A stretch of DNA of 64,000 bases from JABWCQ01 sp964587105 (lineage in GTDB: Bacteria; Electryoneota; RPQS01): positions 39,843 to 103,842 of the forward strand of contig CAZPKG010000011.1 of the NCBI GenBank assembly GCA_964587105.1, read 5' to 3'. How positions within the stretch are numbered: the stretch's first letter is position 1; each line of letters begins with the position of its first letter. The notes beneath the pieces were generated by a model. The model was not told the DNA's origin. It searched no databases and saw only the letters and a program-made list of their open reading frames with translations. Shown piece by piece: positions 36,466 to 45,235 of the stretch. Position numbers and translations under genes: made by a program.

Positions 36466-39261
36466 TCAATTTGTCGCAAGCGCTGGGCAAACTGCGGGTG
36501 TTGCTTCGTTTTGAAGTGTCGGCGCCGTTGTGGTGATGATGGTGCAATCGGAGCAGAATGTCACATCGGCGACGTGATCCCAGCCCTTGCAACAGAATTC
36601 ACCCTCGCAATCGGGATCGGCACGCGCGATAAACGAGTCGTTGATGGTGACGTGAGTGCCCAAGCCCGCTGTGGCCGGTACGGAGCCGCTCGATGACGGC
36701 TCATCCCACCAGCGCACACGTCCGTGCAGTAATCGTTTTGTATCCAGATAGCCGCCGTTTCTGTCGGGGCGGTAATCATCGTTGCCGTAGTCGTCGCCGC
36801 CGTGCGGATAATCCGTGCCGCCGTAGTTCTTGTGACGTGTGCGGCTCACGGGTGGATCGAGCGGAGTAAAACCTGTCGGCGGAGGACCGCCGGTGCATGT
36901 TACCGTTTCGCGTGTGCGATCGCCTTTTGCATCTTGTCCCCAATAACACATCTCCCACGCTTCGGCAATTTCAAATCTGATAAAAACGACCATCTCGAAA
37001 CTGAACCCAACTTCGAAATTGCCGTCTTTGCAAGTCAGCACGGGCCCAAGCGGAATGTCCTTTTCATCACCGTATGTACCATTGGAAACACCTGAGGTGC
37101 GGAGTAACATTCCGTCACAACAGCAGCGGATCGTAATCCACGGAATATCGAAATCGCCGGGTATCAGGGCAATGGTCGTAACACCGCCGTTTAGTAACGG
37201 ATCTTCCGGAATAGTTGACGATTCGGTGATTACTCGCTCAATTGAGATCGGAATGGGGTTGACCAGAATCAAGGAATCCATGCCGGGATACCACGGAAAG
37301 GTCGCTTGGCCGCCATGGAATGTTCCGGCCTGTGAAGTTTCCCAAATAATATCGATCAGCGGAGACCAGGTTCCACCAACTCCCGTTGTGTCAACCGTGA
37401 ACAAACCGGTCCCGGAATCATGAGTCGCCGTGAAGTTCGAAAACGGGAGCGGAACGATTTCAATGGCCTGCGTGACGTCGGCAAAAGTCCCATCAATGAA
37501 ATTGACATGAGCTGTGATGGTATGCGGCCCGGGAGACGTGTGAGAGAAATCAACCGGAATGCCGTTGATACCCGCGAGGTTCCAGGGGTTTATGTGGTCT
37601 GTGCCGAGCAAGACGGGACTGCTCGACATGTCGAGCCAAATTTCATAGTCTTGCCAGAGCGAGAGGTGCAGAAAGTCGTTCAGGACGATTGTGTTCTGGC
37701 CCGCCAGTCTCGCGCTGTTTGGTGGCCATGCAATTATCGGTTGCGGTGTGTTCAAGACATTATCAGCAATTGCTTGCACTGCATAGAAACCGATGCTGGG
37801 CAGCCCCGAGACGTCTATGTCGAAAATTCCGTCTGTGGTCATTGTGAGGATTTGATCAATCGTGGCCTCGGTCGGGCCATACAGCACAACCCATTGCGCT
37901 CCCTGCAAATCGCGCCCATTATCGGCGGTAATCGTTGGATCCCACTGCAAACGAATCATGTCATTACCGAGCGGACGTATCGTCAAATCAATGGGCGACA
38001 TGGATTGCAGTGAGAGCATTTCGAGAGTTGTCTCGATTGTAATCGGACTCAAAGCCATGACTCCCATACAATCGCGGGCGACAAGACGCACTTCGTAAGT
38101 TGTCGATGGGGAAAGTCCGGAGATGATATGGGCGCTGTTCTTGCCCCACCACGGCGCCGTTTTGAATACCGGATAGATGCTTGATCCGAACGGGAAGTCA
38201 ACATACATGGACGTTACAAAACCGTCTGATGAATATTGAATCGCATAGTCGGTATCTGCACCGTTCAAGGGATCCCACGGCAAATTGAATTGCAGAGAAT
38301 GAGACGCCGTCGCGGGATAGAGAATCGGTGCGGGCGGTGCAGTGACCGGCAGGCAGCCGTGGCCTTCCAACTCAATGCGTAGCGGTGCGCTGCCGTCACT
38401 CTGCTTGATGAACACGACACCGAAGAAATCACCGACGGCCGGAGGTGTGAAGCCGACTTGCAGCAGCGCAACATCATTGGGTTGAATCACTGATGGCGGA
38501 GGAACTGCAACAAAGAAGATGTCGCTGTAGGTTCCGACAAATTCGATACATGTTGCGTTTGGCCCTGTGTTGCGAACGGCAATCTCTCCAAATACCGTTT
38601 GGTGTACATACGTATCTGGCAGCGTGTTGTTGGATTCAGGGGTTACTTCAAGAACGCCGCATTGCAACGGCGGATCGAGGCTATTGGGCTGATTGGGAGT
38701 ACAGTGGCGGAATCGGCCGGTTGGAGAAAAGACCTGCGTGCACTCTTTCCATGCAAGGGGATCATCTGTCCACTGCTGGTTCTGAATGCGCTTCTCGACG
38801 CTGTTGCCTGCATTTGCTGCTGCTAAATCAGGAAAGGTCGTGGCCAGAGATCCGTCAATCAATTGCGCGGTCGGGCCGTTGCCGTCAAACAAAGCGAGGT
38901 TGTCTCCGGCGTTGTTCAAAGTCCACGACGGATCAACCTCGTTACAGACTACAGTGGGAAACTCAGCAATCGGCTGCTTGCTGATGACCAAATATCCGTT
39001 AGGTGGAATGACTGTTCCCGGTGGAATTAGCAGAGCGCCTTCTGTCGAAGGCGGCGGCCAAACGTTGCCGTCCGTCAAAACCCAATTCGACAATGTGCGC
39101 GGGAAGGGTTGCGTATTATACAACTCAACCCATTCAATGTCTGTCGTGGCCGTGTCATCGTACATAATCTCATTGATCAGTACGCTGCCGGGCTGTGCGA
39201 ACAGCGGCACACCAACGCATAACAACAGAATCGTCAACCAAATTTGTCTATATCGCTGCAT
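36466..39261 (-). CDS. Secreted lamin-tail-domain protein (931 aa)
   Basis: The ATG follows GGGGAGAGTACC. The signal peptide is MQRYRQIWLTILLLCVGVPLFAQ. Residues about 25-190 form a lamin-tail domain: VLINEIMYDDTATTDIEWVE, LYNTQPFPRTLSNWVLTDG and PNGYLVISKQ. An Ig-like sandwich (about 210-305, PPAVGDFFGVVFIKQSDG), an Fn3-like domain (about 310-420, YAIQYSSDG, GLSPSTTYEVRLVARD) and further beta-rich segments follow. The last 150 residues are rich in Asp, Gly, Tyr and Cys (YGGTDYPHGGDDYGNDDYR, CEGEFCCKGWDHV). Lamin-tail domains occur in many secreted FCB proteins and nucleases. No nuclease motif or T9SS tail is seen here. Role unknown. Confidence 0.88.
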   Translation of the reverse strand: MQRYRQIWLTILLLCVGVPLFAQPGSVLINEIMYDDTATTDIEWVELYNTQPFPRTLSNWVLTDGNVWPPPSTEGALLIPPGTVIPPNGYLVISKQPIAEFPTVVCNEVDPSWTLNNAGDNLALFDGNGPTAQLIDGSLATTFPDLAAANAGNSVEKRIQNQQWTDDPLAWKECTQVFSPTGRFRHCTPNQPNSLDPPLQCGVLEVTPESNNTLPDTYVHQTVFGEIAVRNTGPNATCIEFVGTYSDIFFVAVPPPSVIQPNDVALLQVGFTPPAVGDFFGVVFIKQSDGSAPLRIELEGHGCLPVTAPPAPILYPATASHSLQFNLPWDPLNGADTDYAIQYSSDGFVTSMYVDFPFGSSIYPVFKTAPWWGKNSAHIISGLSPSTTYEVRLVARDCMGVMALSPITIETTLEMLSLQSMSPIDLTIRPLGNDMIRLQWDPTITADNGRDLQGAQWVVLYGPTEATIDQILTMTTDGIFDIDVSGLPSIGFYAVQAIADNVLNTPQPIIAWPPNSARLAGQNTIVLNDFLHLSLWQDYEIWLDMSSSPVLLGTDHINPWNLAGINGIPVDFSHTSPGPHTITAHVNFIDGTFADVTQAIEIVPLPFSNFTATHDSGTGLFTVDTTGVGGTWSPLIDIIWETSQAGTFHGGQATFPWYPGMDSLILVNPIPISIERVITESSTIPEDPLLNGGVTTIALIPGDFDIPWITIRCCCDGMLLRTSGVSNGTYGDEKDIPLGPVLTCKDGNFEVGFSFEMVVFIRFEIAEAWEMCYWGQDAKGDRTRETVTCTGGPPPTGFTPLDPPVSRTRHKNYGGTDYPHGGDDYGNDDYRPDRNGGYLDTKRLLHGRVRWWDEPSSSGSVPATAGLGTHVTINDSFIARADPDCEGEFCCKGWDHVADVTFCSDCTIITTTAPTLQNEATPAVCPALATN

Positions 39262-39338
39262 GGTACTCTCCCCAATCGTGAGTGATTCTCCAACGCCAAG
39301 CGAGGTGCAAATCAGACGGTGCTTTTCCCCTATATAAA

Positions 39339-39367
39339 AATCTACATGTGAGGTTTGTGATTGTCAA
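39339..39367 (-). promoter_or_regulatory. sigma70-like promoter for the lamin-tail gene
   Basis: On the minus strand: TTGACA, 17 bases, TAGATT. Confidence 0.55.
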
Positions 39368-39491
39368 TGAATATTGAACATGCTTGTTGAATATCTCTTA
39401 AAGTATTTTAGGGCTAAACTATTGAGAACGTTGCAGAGGGACAAAATTGGAGCACTCTCAGACTCAAAGGAGAGGCGGGGAGAAAAAAAGA

Positions 39492-39514
39492 CAGGCAGGT
39501 CTAAAACCTGCCTG
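39492..39514 (-). terminator. Terminator after the ATL gene
   Basis: Perfect 9-bp stem CAGGCAGGT with its complement; the minus strand continues TCTTTTTTTCTCC. Confidence 0.8.
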
Positions 39515-39552
39515 ATAAACGAATACCTAAAGATAAATCAGCGAGCCTGAAA

Positions 39553-39930
39553 CTACTTCTTCCACCCGAACTTTTTAAAATCCACTTTGTCTTTGTCGTT
39601 GAACTCGACGCCTTCTTGCTCTAAGATTTTGCGTTGAATATTGGCGGCCATTGGATTACTGCGAATGGAAATGTGGCCTTGCGCATTGATGACTCGCTGC
39701 CATGGCACATTCTCGATATCGCTTTCGCTCAAAGCATGTAAGGCATAACCGACCATGCGGGCGTGTCGTTCAAGGCCGGCTACTCGTGCGACTTGGCCGT
39801 AACTTGCCACTTTGCCGCGCGGGATCTTTTTCACCGTGGCGTAGATGCGTTTGTAAAGAGATTCGGGGCCGCTCTTGACCCCCCCTAACCCCCCCGCGCG
39901 ACGCGGAGGGGGACCAGATTTAGACGTCAT
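39553..39930 (-). CDS. Alkyltransferase-like DNA-binding protein (ATL, MGMT family)
   Basis: 125 residues matching the DNA-binding domain of O6-methylguanine methyltransferases: VKKIPRGKVASYGQVARVAG (helix-turn-helix) and the active-site loop PWQRVINAQG. The acceptor Cys of the PCHRV motif is Trp here. That is the mark of ATL proteins, which bind alkylated guanine, flip it out and recruit nucleotide-excision repair rather than repairing it themselves. The ATG overlaps the preceding gene by 11 bases, so the two are translationally coupled. The first 23 residues (MTSKSGPPPRRAGGLGGVKS) are encoded by a C-tract repeat (39878-39912) and are not part of the usual family, which begins near LYKRIYATV. 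Confidence 0.88.
   Translation of the reverse strand: MTSKSGPPPRRAGGLGGVKSGPESLYKRIYATVKKIPRGKVASYGQVARVAGLERHARMVGYALHALSESDIENVPWQRVINAQGHISIRSNPMAANIQRKILEQEGVEFNDKDKVDFKKFGWKK
39878..39912. repeat. C-tract hairpin repeat inside the ATL coding sequence
   Basis: ACCCCCCCTAACCCCCCCG followed by a short spacer and GGAGGGGGA. The plus-strand orientation is the same as in most other copies (49845, 50952, 51932, 53344, 54496, 56396). Confidence 0.8.
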
Positions 39931-40816
39931 AGTTCAAGAGTTTGTAGATCATTAGAGCGCGGACGGTCAGTTCGCGGTCTTGAGCATTTTCTTCGAGCGG
40001 GTAGTACCACGAGAGATGCGCGGGAGTTTCTTCGAGGTCGAAGTGCCACATGCCGTCGGCGTCCTGCTGGACTTCCAGTTCTTCATAAAGCCATTGCAGA
40101 TGCGGAACACCGGCCACGACTCCGGCGCGCGCACCGTGCTCCAAATCGAATAACATGCGCACGGGTGCGGCAAGGTATTTGTCTTTATCGGGAATCGTGA
40201 AGCGGGTGTTTTCCGGAAGCAGAACTTCGGGTTGCGTCTCGACTTCATTCAAGAGTTTGGTGAGTAGGGCGCGCTTGTTCAGAACTTCATTGACGTTCGG
40301 CTGCCACCAGACCATCGCATTATAGGCCGGAACGGTCGGAGCGGGAGATTTCTTGTCGGAAAACCAATGCTGCCATTCGAGTTTTACAATTTCCAAATAG
40401 GATTCGAGCAGAGGGTGCGTGCCGCGCGTGGCGCGAGCAAGCATGTGCAAACAGACGTCCCGCACAAGCAAGCGTTGATTGGATTGCAACTCCCAAGTTA
40501 CGTTTTCTTGCGCGAGTGTGGGAAGCACAACAAAATCCAAAGCGCGTTTGACACAACCGTGATCTTCGGCTCCGGCCTCGCACAGCCACAACACTGAGGC
40601 CGCTGTGTGCGAAAGTCTATCATTGAAGGAACCGTTTGCCAATTGCTCAGTGGCGAGTTTCACGACGCGCGGATGTTTCAAAACGGCGGCTTGGGCTGAC
40701 GAAGTTTCAATCCAACTCTCATCACGGCCTAACACGTCGCGCAAAATTCGGTAACGAAGTAAGGGGCCGCTCTCTTTGAAGAGCTGTTGGAATGATGGTG
40801 GGAGATCGGGGATCAC
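39920..40816 (-). CDS. Helical alpha/alpha-toroid-like protein, unknown function
   Basis: 298 residues, no signal peptide or membrane segment. The start is a GTG directly behind an A/T-rich repeat tract and lacks a Shine-Dalgarno sequence. The sequence is helical with repeated hairpins (LLRYRILRDVLGRD, VVKLATEQLANGSFNDRLSH, TAASVLWLCEAGAEDHGCVK, RMLFDLEHGARAG, LQWLYEELEVQQDADGMWHF). The phrases with Gly-x-Trp near the end recall squalene-cyclase/prenyltransferase type alpha/alpha toroids. The catalytic DxDD motif of cyclases is absent. It overlaps the ATL gene, which may suggest a shared stress or repair context, but no specific role can be assigned. Confidence 0.75.
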   Translation of the reverse strand: MIPDLPPSFQQLFKESGPLLRYRILRDVLGRDESWIETSSAQAAVLKHPRVVKLATEQLANGSFNDRLSHTAASVLWLCEAGAEDHGCVKRALDFVVLPTLAQENVTWELQSNQRLLVRDVCLHMLARATRGTHPLLESYLEIVKLEWQHWFSDKKSPAPTVPAYNAMVWWQPNVNEVLNKRALLTKLLNEVETQPEVLLPENTRFTIPDKDKYLAAPVRMLFDLEHGARAGVVAGVPHLQWLYEELEVQQDADGMWHFDLEETPAHLSWYYPLEENAQDRELTVRALMIYKLLNYDV

Positions 40817-40819
40817 TTG

Positions 40820-40907
40820 AGGAAAATAGGAAATGAGAAATTAGAAATAGGAAAGCGGAAGCCCCCCTTAATCCCCCCAAATACGCAGACGAATTTGGGG
40901 GGAGACC
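40820..40907. repeat. A-rich tract plus C-tract variant
   Basis: The tract AGAAATTAGAAATAGGAAA abuts the start codon at 40816. A C-tract variant follows (CCCCCCTTAATCCCCCCAA, spacer, TTGGGGGGA). Confidence 0.7.
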
Positions 40908-40941
40908 TGAAGCAATATGCGAAGTACTTGTTGAAAATGCA

Positions 40942-40967
40942 AACGGGGCCGCAGATGCGGCCCCGTT
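40942..40967 (-). terminator. Terminator after the 40990-43977 gene
   Basis: Perfect 12-bp stem AACGGGGCCGCA with its complement; the minus strand continues TGCATTTTCAAC. Confidence 0.7.
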
Positions 40968-40989
40968 CATGGACAAGTTGTTGAGAATG

Positions 40990-43977
40990 TTATTCTCGCG
41001 GTGTGACGATGTTAGGATGTTGCGGCATGACGACCGTGGGTACTACATCGCAGGGTGGGTGATTCGCCTCGCAATAAGCAACAACTTGATAGATCCAGAT
41101 TTCGTTGATCCCATTGTTGATGATGACGCCTTCATGGAGGAATTGCGTCGCGGTGGTTGAAGCAACATAGTTTGCAGGTTGAACGATGTTCAAGCTGTTG
41201 TTGTTGCTCGTGCGGTAGATTCGGTACTCTGTGGCACCCAAAACCGGAGTCCAATAGAGCGCAACGTTTTGAAGCGAATCGGAGACACCCATTGAATCCG
41301 GATAGTGAATTACCAAACTATCTGGAGCTTGGCAAACGGTCGGTTCGCATGGTGAACAGACGGCGGCAAGTGCATAGTCCCAGCAATTCACAAATTCGAG
41401 TCCGGTCGGGCGGAACTCAACGAGATAAACACCTTGCGGCAGACAAAGCGAGATGCACTGAATGCCCTGACAGCCGACGACGTAAATGCAATCGAGCAAA
41501 TCACGATGGGCACATGGATCGAGCGATGGGCCCGGTCGGTAGATGCTCAAATAGCCATTGAATTCGCTGGTTACACAGAGTCTGACCTGACTTGGATCGC
41601 CAACACGCAAGCCGTACCAATCGGTGTCAGTGTAGTTCGGATCAGAATAGCCTGTTCCGCAGTAGGTATCGCCACAACCTATCGGGAGGAAGCGATGCGG
41701 CGTTGTATTGCATCCGCCGTCAGTTGTGTCAATAAACGATGGACATGGTTCGTTTTCGAGAATAGCCTGCGGCGGGCAGGTGATTTCACACGGTGGGCGG
41801 CAATCGCAGAATGTACAGCCGACCGCCAAAATGTACGGCCCTTGTGTCGCTAACTCACCGTACACGTGAATGAAATAGAATCCGGGCTCCAGACACGCTG
41901 TTATTAAGCGGGAATCTTCGCCTATGCCGCCGTCAGAGTCCTGTCCAATCAACGTCTGGCAATCGCTATCCCATACTTCGACGGCTGGGTCAAGCCCCTG
42001 TCCGAACGGGTATTGATTGTCTGTATCGTTGCCGAGAACATCGATGATGAGTTGAGTGCAGAATTCGAGCTGTATCAGATACCAATCGTGATCCGGCGCT
42101 GCGGCTCCTTGAATTGCTCCACAGTAGGATTGACCACACTCGACACGCGGATCGAATGTGCCGCACTGATTGTTGATCGGCTCAATGTCGTTGTTGGGCC
42201 AGGGACATGTGTCGCACGGCGCACACGAAGTTGCAAGGATATATGGGCCGCTGGTGAAGTCTTCCTGCTGGACTTGGATGTTATAAGACCCTTGCGGCAG
42301 GCAAACTTCAAGGCGAGCATCTTCGCCGATACCGCTTGCCGTGTCAACGCCAAACACCCATGTGCAGCCGACTCCGACGATTCTGACCATCGGATCAAGT
42401 CCCTGACCAAAGGGATACCAGCCCGGAGTATCGTCACCGAAGACGTCAATTGTCACGCGTTGGAGACCTGCGCCGACAACGGTAAGCAAGTACCAATCCA
42501 CATCATTCGGTGTGGTTATGTCTCCGCACAATGTATCTCCGCAGACCATCGGCGGATTGAAGGTGCCGCATTGGTTGTTCAGGGCCTCGTTGTCGCGATT
42601 GGGATAGTCACAGGTGTTAGGACATTCGCACGGAGTGCAACTGACTGCAACGACATACGGACCGAACGATTGATTCTGCGGTTGACCTTGGACGTACAAC
42701 CGGTAGATTCCGGGTCTGAGACAAAGCGAGTCAATGCGTGCATCGTTTCCGGCGCCGCTGTTTCCGTCAAATGCGATGGTCGAATCACATGAGACGTTGA
42801 TGATGAAGACTTGCGGGTTCAGACCTTGTCCAAACGGGAAATAACCGGGTGTGTCGTTGCCAAAGACGTCAACGGTGACATTTTGACAGCCGGGGCCTTG
42901 GATATCGAGATAGTAATAATCTTGCCCATCCTGTCCGGGTGTGATGTTACCGCAAATCGTATCGCCGCAGGTCAATACAGAGCCACCGGCGAGGCAGGCA
43001 TTATTGGGTTCAAGATCGCCGTCAGGGTAGAGACAGCTCGGACAATCACATCCGGTGCACGTCACCGCAAGTTCGTATGGCCCAATACTTCCGACGCCTT
43101 CCACGAGTATGTAGTAGGAACCGGCGCGGGTACAAAGCGAATCAATAACCGCATCCAAACCAATACCGCCATCATCGTCTTGGGCAACCATCGTCAAGCA
43201 GTCACCTGTCCAAAGCGAAACTTTGGGGTTCAAGCCCTGTCCTTCCGGCCAATGGCCAGGCGTATCATCGCCGAAGACATTTATGCGGACGTCGGAGCAG
43301 GGGAATTGTGTGAAACTGAAATGATACCAATCGCGGTCGGCTGTAGTGGAAATTTCACCGCATAGACGATCGCCGCATGCGACATTCGGGATATTCGGTC
43401 CGCAAGCGTCGTTGATAGGCTCGAAGTCGCGCGATGGGAACGGGCAAGTGTCTTGTGCGCAAGGTGTTTCAGGGCAAGCTTGGCCTTGCACGACGTTGAA
43501 AACGTAGTTGCCGGAATTGGGAGCCGTTGAGCCGCCATCTACAACTACAAAATACTGGGTATTGGCAAGCAAAGTCACGCCACTGCAGCAGGCATCGTCG
43601 CCGCAGACGTTGTCACTGCAGCAGACCAACACGCCACCGGACGTCGGACAGCCGCGCCAGATAGTAAGGGCCGTGTTGTAGGGCGAGCCACAAAGCGAGA
43701 AAGAGAGTATGCTCGTTACCGGGGGTGTCAACGTGTAAACTACGTCGGGAGCGGCACTGCCGGTGTTACACGTTACCGGGTAATCGTTGACGTGCCCCGA
43801 AGTTGTTCCAGTGTCGCAAAACGGGATGGTTGTGATGGCTACGGCGGTGGCGCAGGTTTCCCCGCCTTGGTCAAGGGGGTCATTTGGATTGCGGTTTGCC
43901 TCGTCGTTGGCGGCCCAGAGGGGTAGTGAAAGGAGCAGGAGCAGGAGGGCTGAGCACAGGGTTTTACATCGGTACAT
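40990..43977 (-). CDS. Secreted PPC/Cys-repeat protein with five tandem repeats (995 aa)
   Basis: The ATG at 43977 (AGGAG, 8 bases before) is preferred to the frame opening at 44061. The signal peptide is MYRCKTLCSALLLLLLSLPL, cut near WAAND. A first PPC-like sandwich opens with DPLDQGGETCATAVAIT and has SPYNTALTIW and YFVVVDGGS. Four tandem repeats of about 130 residues follow, plus a diverged fifth. Each has a P-N-x-D-x-E-x-x-N-N-x-C head, a CGDTLCG loop, DWYLL, VFGDDTPGxxPFGQGLDP and GPYxLAVxCxxC (for example CDYPNRDNEALNNQCGTF). They resemble PPC repeats with two added disulfides. The C-terminal Fn3-like module starts APDSLVIHYPD. No T9SS tail or anchor. Possibly a Ca-stabilised adhesin (the Asp-rich loops suggest it), but function is unknown. 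Confidence 0.88.
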   Translation of the reverse strand: MYRCKTLCSALLLLLLSLPLWAANDEANRNPNDPLDQGGETCATAVAITTIPFCDTGTTSGHVNDYPVTCNTGSAAPDVVYTLTPPVTSILSFSLCGSPYNTALTIWRGCPTSGGVLVCCSDNVCGDDACCSGVTLLANTQYFVVVDGGSTAPNSGNYVFNVVQGQACPETPCAQDTCPFPSRDFEPINDACGPNIPNVACGDRLCGEISTTADRDWYHFSFTQFPCSDVRINVFGDDTPGHWPEGQGLNPKVSLWTGDCLTMVAQDDDGGIGLDAVIDSLCTRAGSYYILVEGVGSIGPYELAVTCTGCDCPSCLYPDGDLEPNNACLAGGSVLTCGDTICGNITPGQDGQDYYYLDIQGPGCQNVTVDVFGNDTPGYFPFGQGLNPQVFIINVSCDSTIAFDGNSGAGNDARIDSLCLRPGIYRLYVQGQPQNQSFGPYVVAVSCTPCECPNTCDYPNRDNEALNNQCGTFNPPMVCGDTLCGDITTPNDVDWYLLTVVGAGLQRVTIDVFGDDTPGWYPFGQGLDPMVRIVGVGCTWVFGVDTASGIGEDARLEVCLPQGSYNIQVQQEDFTSGPYILATSCAPCDTCPWPNNDIEPINNQCGTFDPRVECGQSYCGAIQGAAAPDHDWYLIQLEFCTQLIIDVLGNDTDNQYPFGQGLDPAVEVWDSDCQTLIGQDSDGGIGEDSRLITACLEPGFYFIHVYGELATQGPYILAVGCTFCDCRPPCEITCPPQAILENEPCPSFIDTTDGGCNTTPHRFLPIGCGDTYCGTGYSDPNYTDTDWYGLRVGDPSQVRLCVTSEFNGYLSIYRPGPSLDPCAHRDLLDCIYVVGCQGIQCISLCLPQGVYLVEFRPTGLEFVNCWDYALAAVCSPCEPTVCQAPDSLVIHYPDSMGVSDSLQNVALYWTPVLGATEYRIYRTSNNNSLNIVQPANYVASTTATQFLHEGVIINNGINEIWIYQVVAYCEANHPPCDVVPTVVMPQHPNIVTPRE

Positions 43978-44039
43978 CTTGATTTCTCCTAATTTAGTCA
44001 TATTCGGCCAGATATTCGCAAGGTGCTGTTCTATAACAT

Positions 44040-44069
44040 ATAATAAAACAGCTTCCACCAATTGTGCAA
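44040..44069 (-). promoter_or_regulatory. sigma70-like promoter for the 40990-43977 gene
   Basis: On the minus strand: TTGCAC, 18 bases, TATTAT. Confidence 0.4.
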
Positions 44070-44223
44070 GTTCTTTAGCAACTTTCTAACAGGATTGCCC
44101 GGTTTAATCAGTTCTTACTAAGTTATGGTTAGAAGGGTGTATTATCGATAATAGACAGGTACGTCGGAGCAGTTCTTGCTGTAAAGTGGGATATAAGGGG
44201 ATCACGCAACACAAGGCAAAGGT

Positions 44224-44619
44224 ATGAGCGGATTAGCTCCATTCAAGGTTTGCGACAAGTGCGGTTTCGAATGGAATACGATTGAGGAGTTTGTGCTTGA
44301 TACGAACTTGCGAGTCAACGGTTACCAGGCGATGCTCAGCAACGCTGACGAGGGATTGTATATTCTCACGCACGAATGTCCGGCGTGTTTGACGTCATTG
44401 TCGGTTACGGTTGGTAGTCTCGCGAGTTTGTACCAAGGGGTGCGGTTCACTGAACTGAAGTTCCTTAGTCCAGAGTGCGAAGGACACTGTTTCAAGACTG
44501 ATGATCTAAGTGTATGTAAAGTCGAGTGTTCAATGCGCTGGGCACGAGAAGTATTGCAATACTTGAAAGAACACAGACTACCGGAGAAAGTGCGAACTTT
44601 ACTGCGCAGTTCTGGATAA
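44224..44619 (+). CDS. Small Cys-rich protein with CX3C-X8-CX3C motif, copy A (131 aa)
   Basis: Not a family I recognise. It has no signal peptide and no membrane segment. It opens with FKVCDKCGFEW (Cys10, Cys13), a zinc-ribbon-like knuckle; His50, Cys52 and Cys55 could complete the site. A second cluster is Cys85-x3-Cys89-x8-Cys98-x3-Cys102, followed by a helix SMRWAREVLQYLKEHRLP. AAGG lies a few bases before the ATG. The neighbour at 44729-45124 has the same length and the same Cys/His spacing, so this is a tandem duplication that has diverged. A metal-binding or redox-switch role is inferred only from the Cys pattern. Confidence 0.8.
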   Translation: MSGLAPFKVCDKCGFEWNTIEEFVLDTNLRVNGYQAMLSNADEGLYILTHECPACLTSLSVTVGSLASLYQGVRFTELKFLSPECEGHCFKTDDLSVCKVECSMRWAREVLQYLKEHRLPEKVRTLLRSSG

Positions 44620-44728
44620 GGCAATTACAGTTGCGTGTTACAGAGTGCGGTTGATTTTTGTTGACGCTGGCACTTGATAATTACGATTGTACTTAATAAA
44701 TTGTTATTAGGCACAATTAGGGGTTATC

Positions 44729-45124
44729 ATGGAAAATGTTCCGTTTTTCAAAGTGTGCAACGGTTGCGGCAAAGAGTGGCTTACCGTCGAGGAATTTATT
44801 CTCGATCCGAGCCTGCTCGTGACCAAATACCAAGCAGTGTTCGGTGAAGTAGAGTATGGGTTGTACGTTCTTCGACATGACAAACCTGATTGTCAATCAT
44901 CGCTCTCGGTTCATGTCGGCATGTTCAAAGGGCTTATCCCAAGCCACCACCATGAATCGGGGTATATGGATCCAAGCTGTGAGAACCGTTGTTTTTCACA
45001 ACGTGATCTTGGCCCATGCAACGTCGCATGTTCGATGAAGTGGGCCAGAGACGTCTTGCAATATCTGAAGGAGCACAGGTTGCCGCCGGGATTTCAAAGA
45101 GGAGGCAACTACACTTTGTTCTGA
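44729..45124 (+). CDS. Small Cys-rich protein with CX3C-X8-CX3C motif, copy B (131 aa)
   Basis: Paralogue of 44224-44619. Shared positions are Cys10 and Cys13 (FKVCNGCGKEW), EEFILDPSLLVTKYQAV, His50 and Cys55, SLSVHVG, the cluster Cys84-x3-Cys88-x8-Cys97-x3-Cys101, and the closing helix SMKWARDVLQYLKEHRLP. Copy A has one extra Cys (Cys52) that is Lys here. The middle region (PSHHHESGYMDPS) is His-rich only in this copy. The gap of 109 bases between the two genes allows separate promoters, but no clear one was found. Transcription would end at the hairpin 45149-45181. Function unknown; cytoplasmic metal or redox sensing is one possibility. Confidence 0.8.
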   Translation: MENVPFFKVCNGCGKEWLTVEEFILDPSLLVTKYQAVFGEVEYGLYVLRHDKPDCQSSLSVHVGMFKGLIPSHHHESGYMDPSCENRCFSQRDLGPCNVACSMKWARDVLQYLKEHRLPPGFQRGGNYTLF

Positions 45125-45148
45125 AAGCACCGGGACAAATCAATAACG

Positions 45149-45181
45149 AAAGCAGCCGCATGAGATTCATGCGGCTGCTTT
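45149..45181. terminator. Bidirectional terminator between 45124 and 45236
   Basis: Perfect 15-bp stem AAAGCAGCCGCATGA with its complement and a 3-base loop, between convergent genes. Confidence 0.75.
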
Positions 45182-45235
45182 ATGTATCGGTATGCATTGC
45201 GGGTCTGGAGACCCATAGCGGCGAAATGCGAGCGA

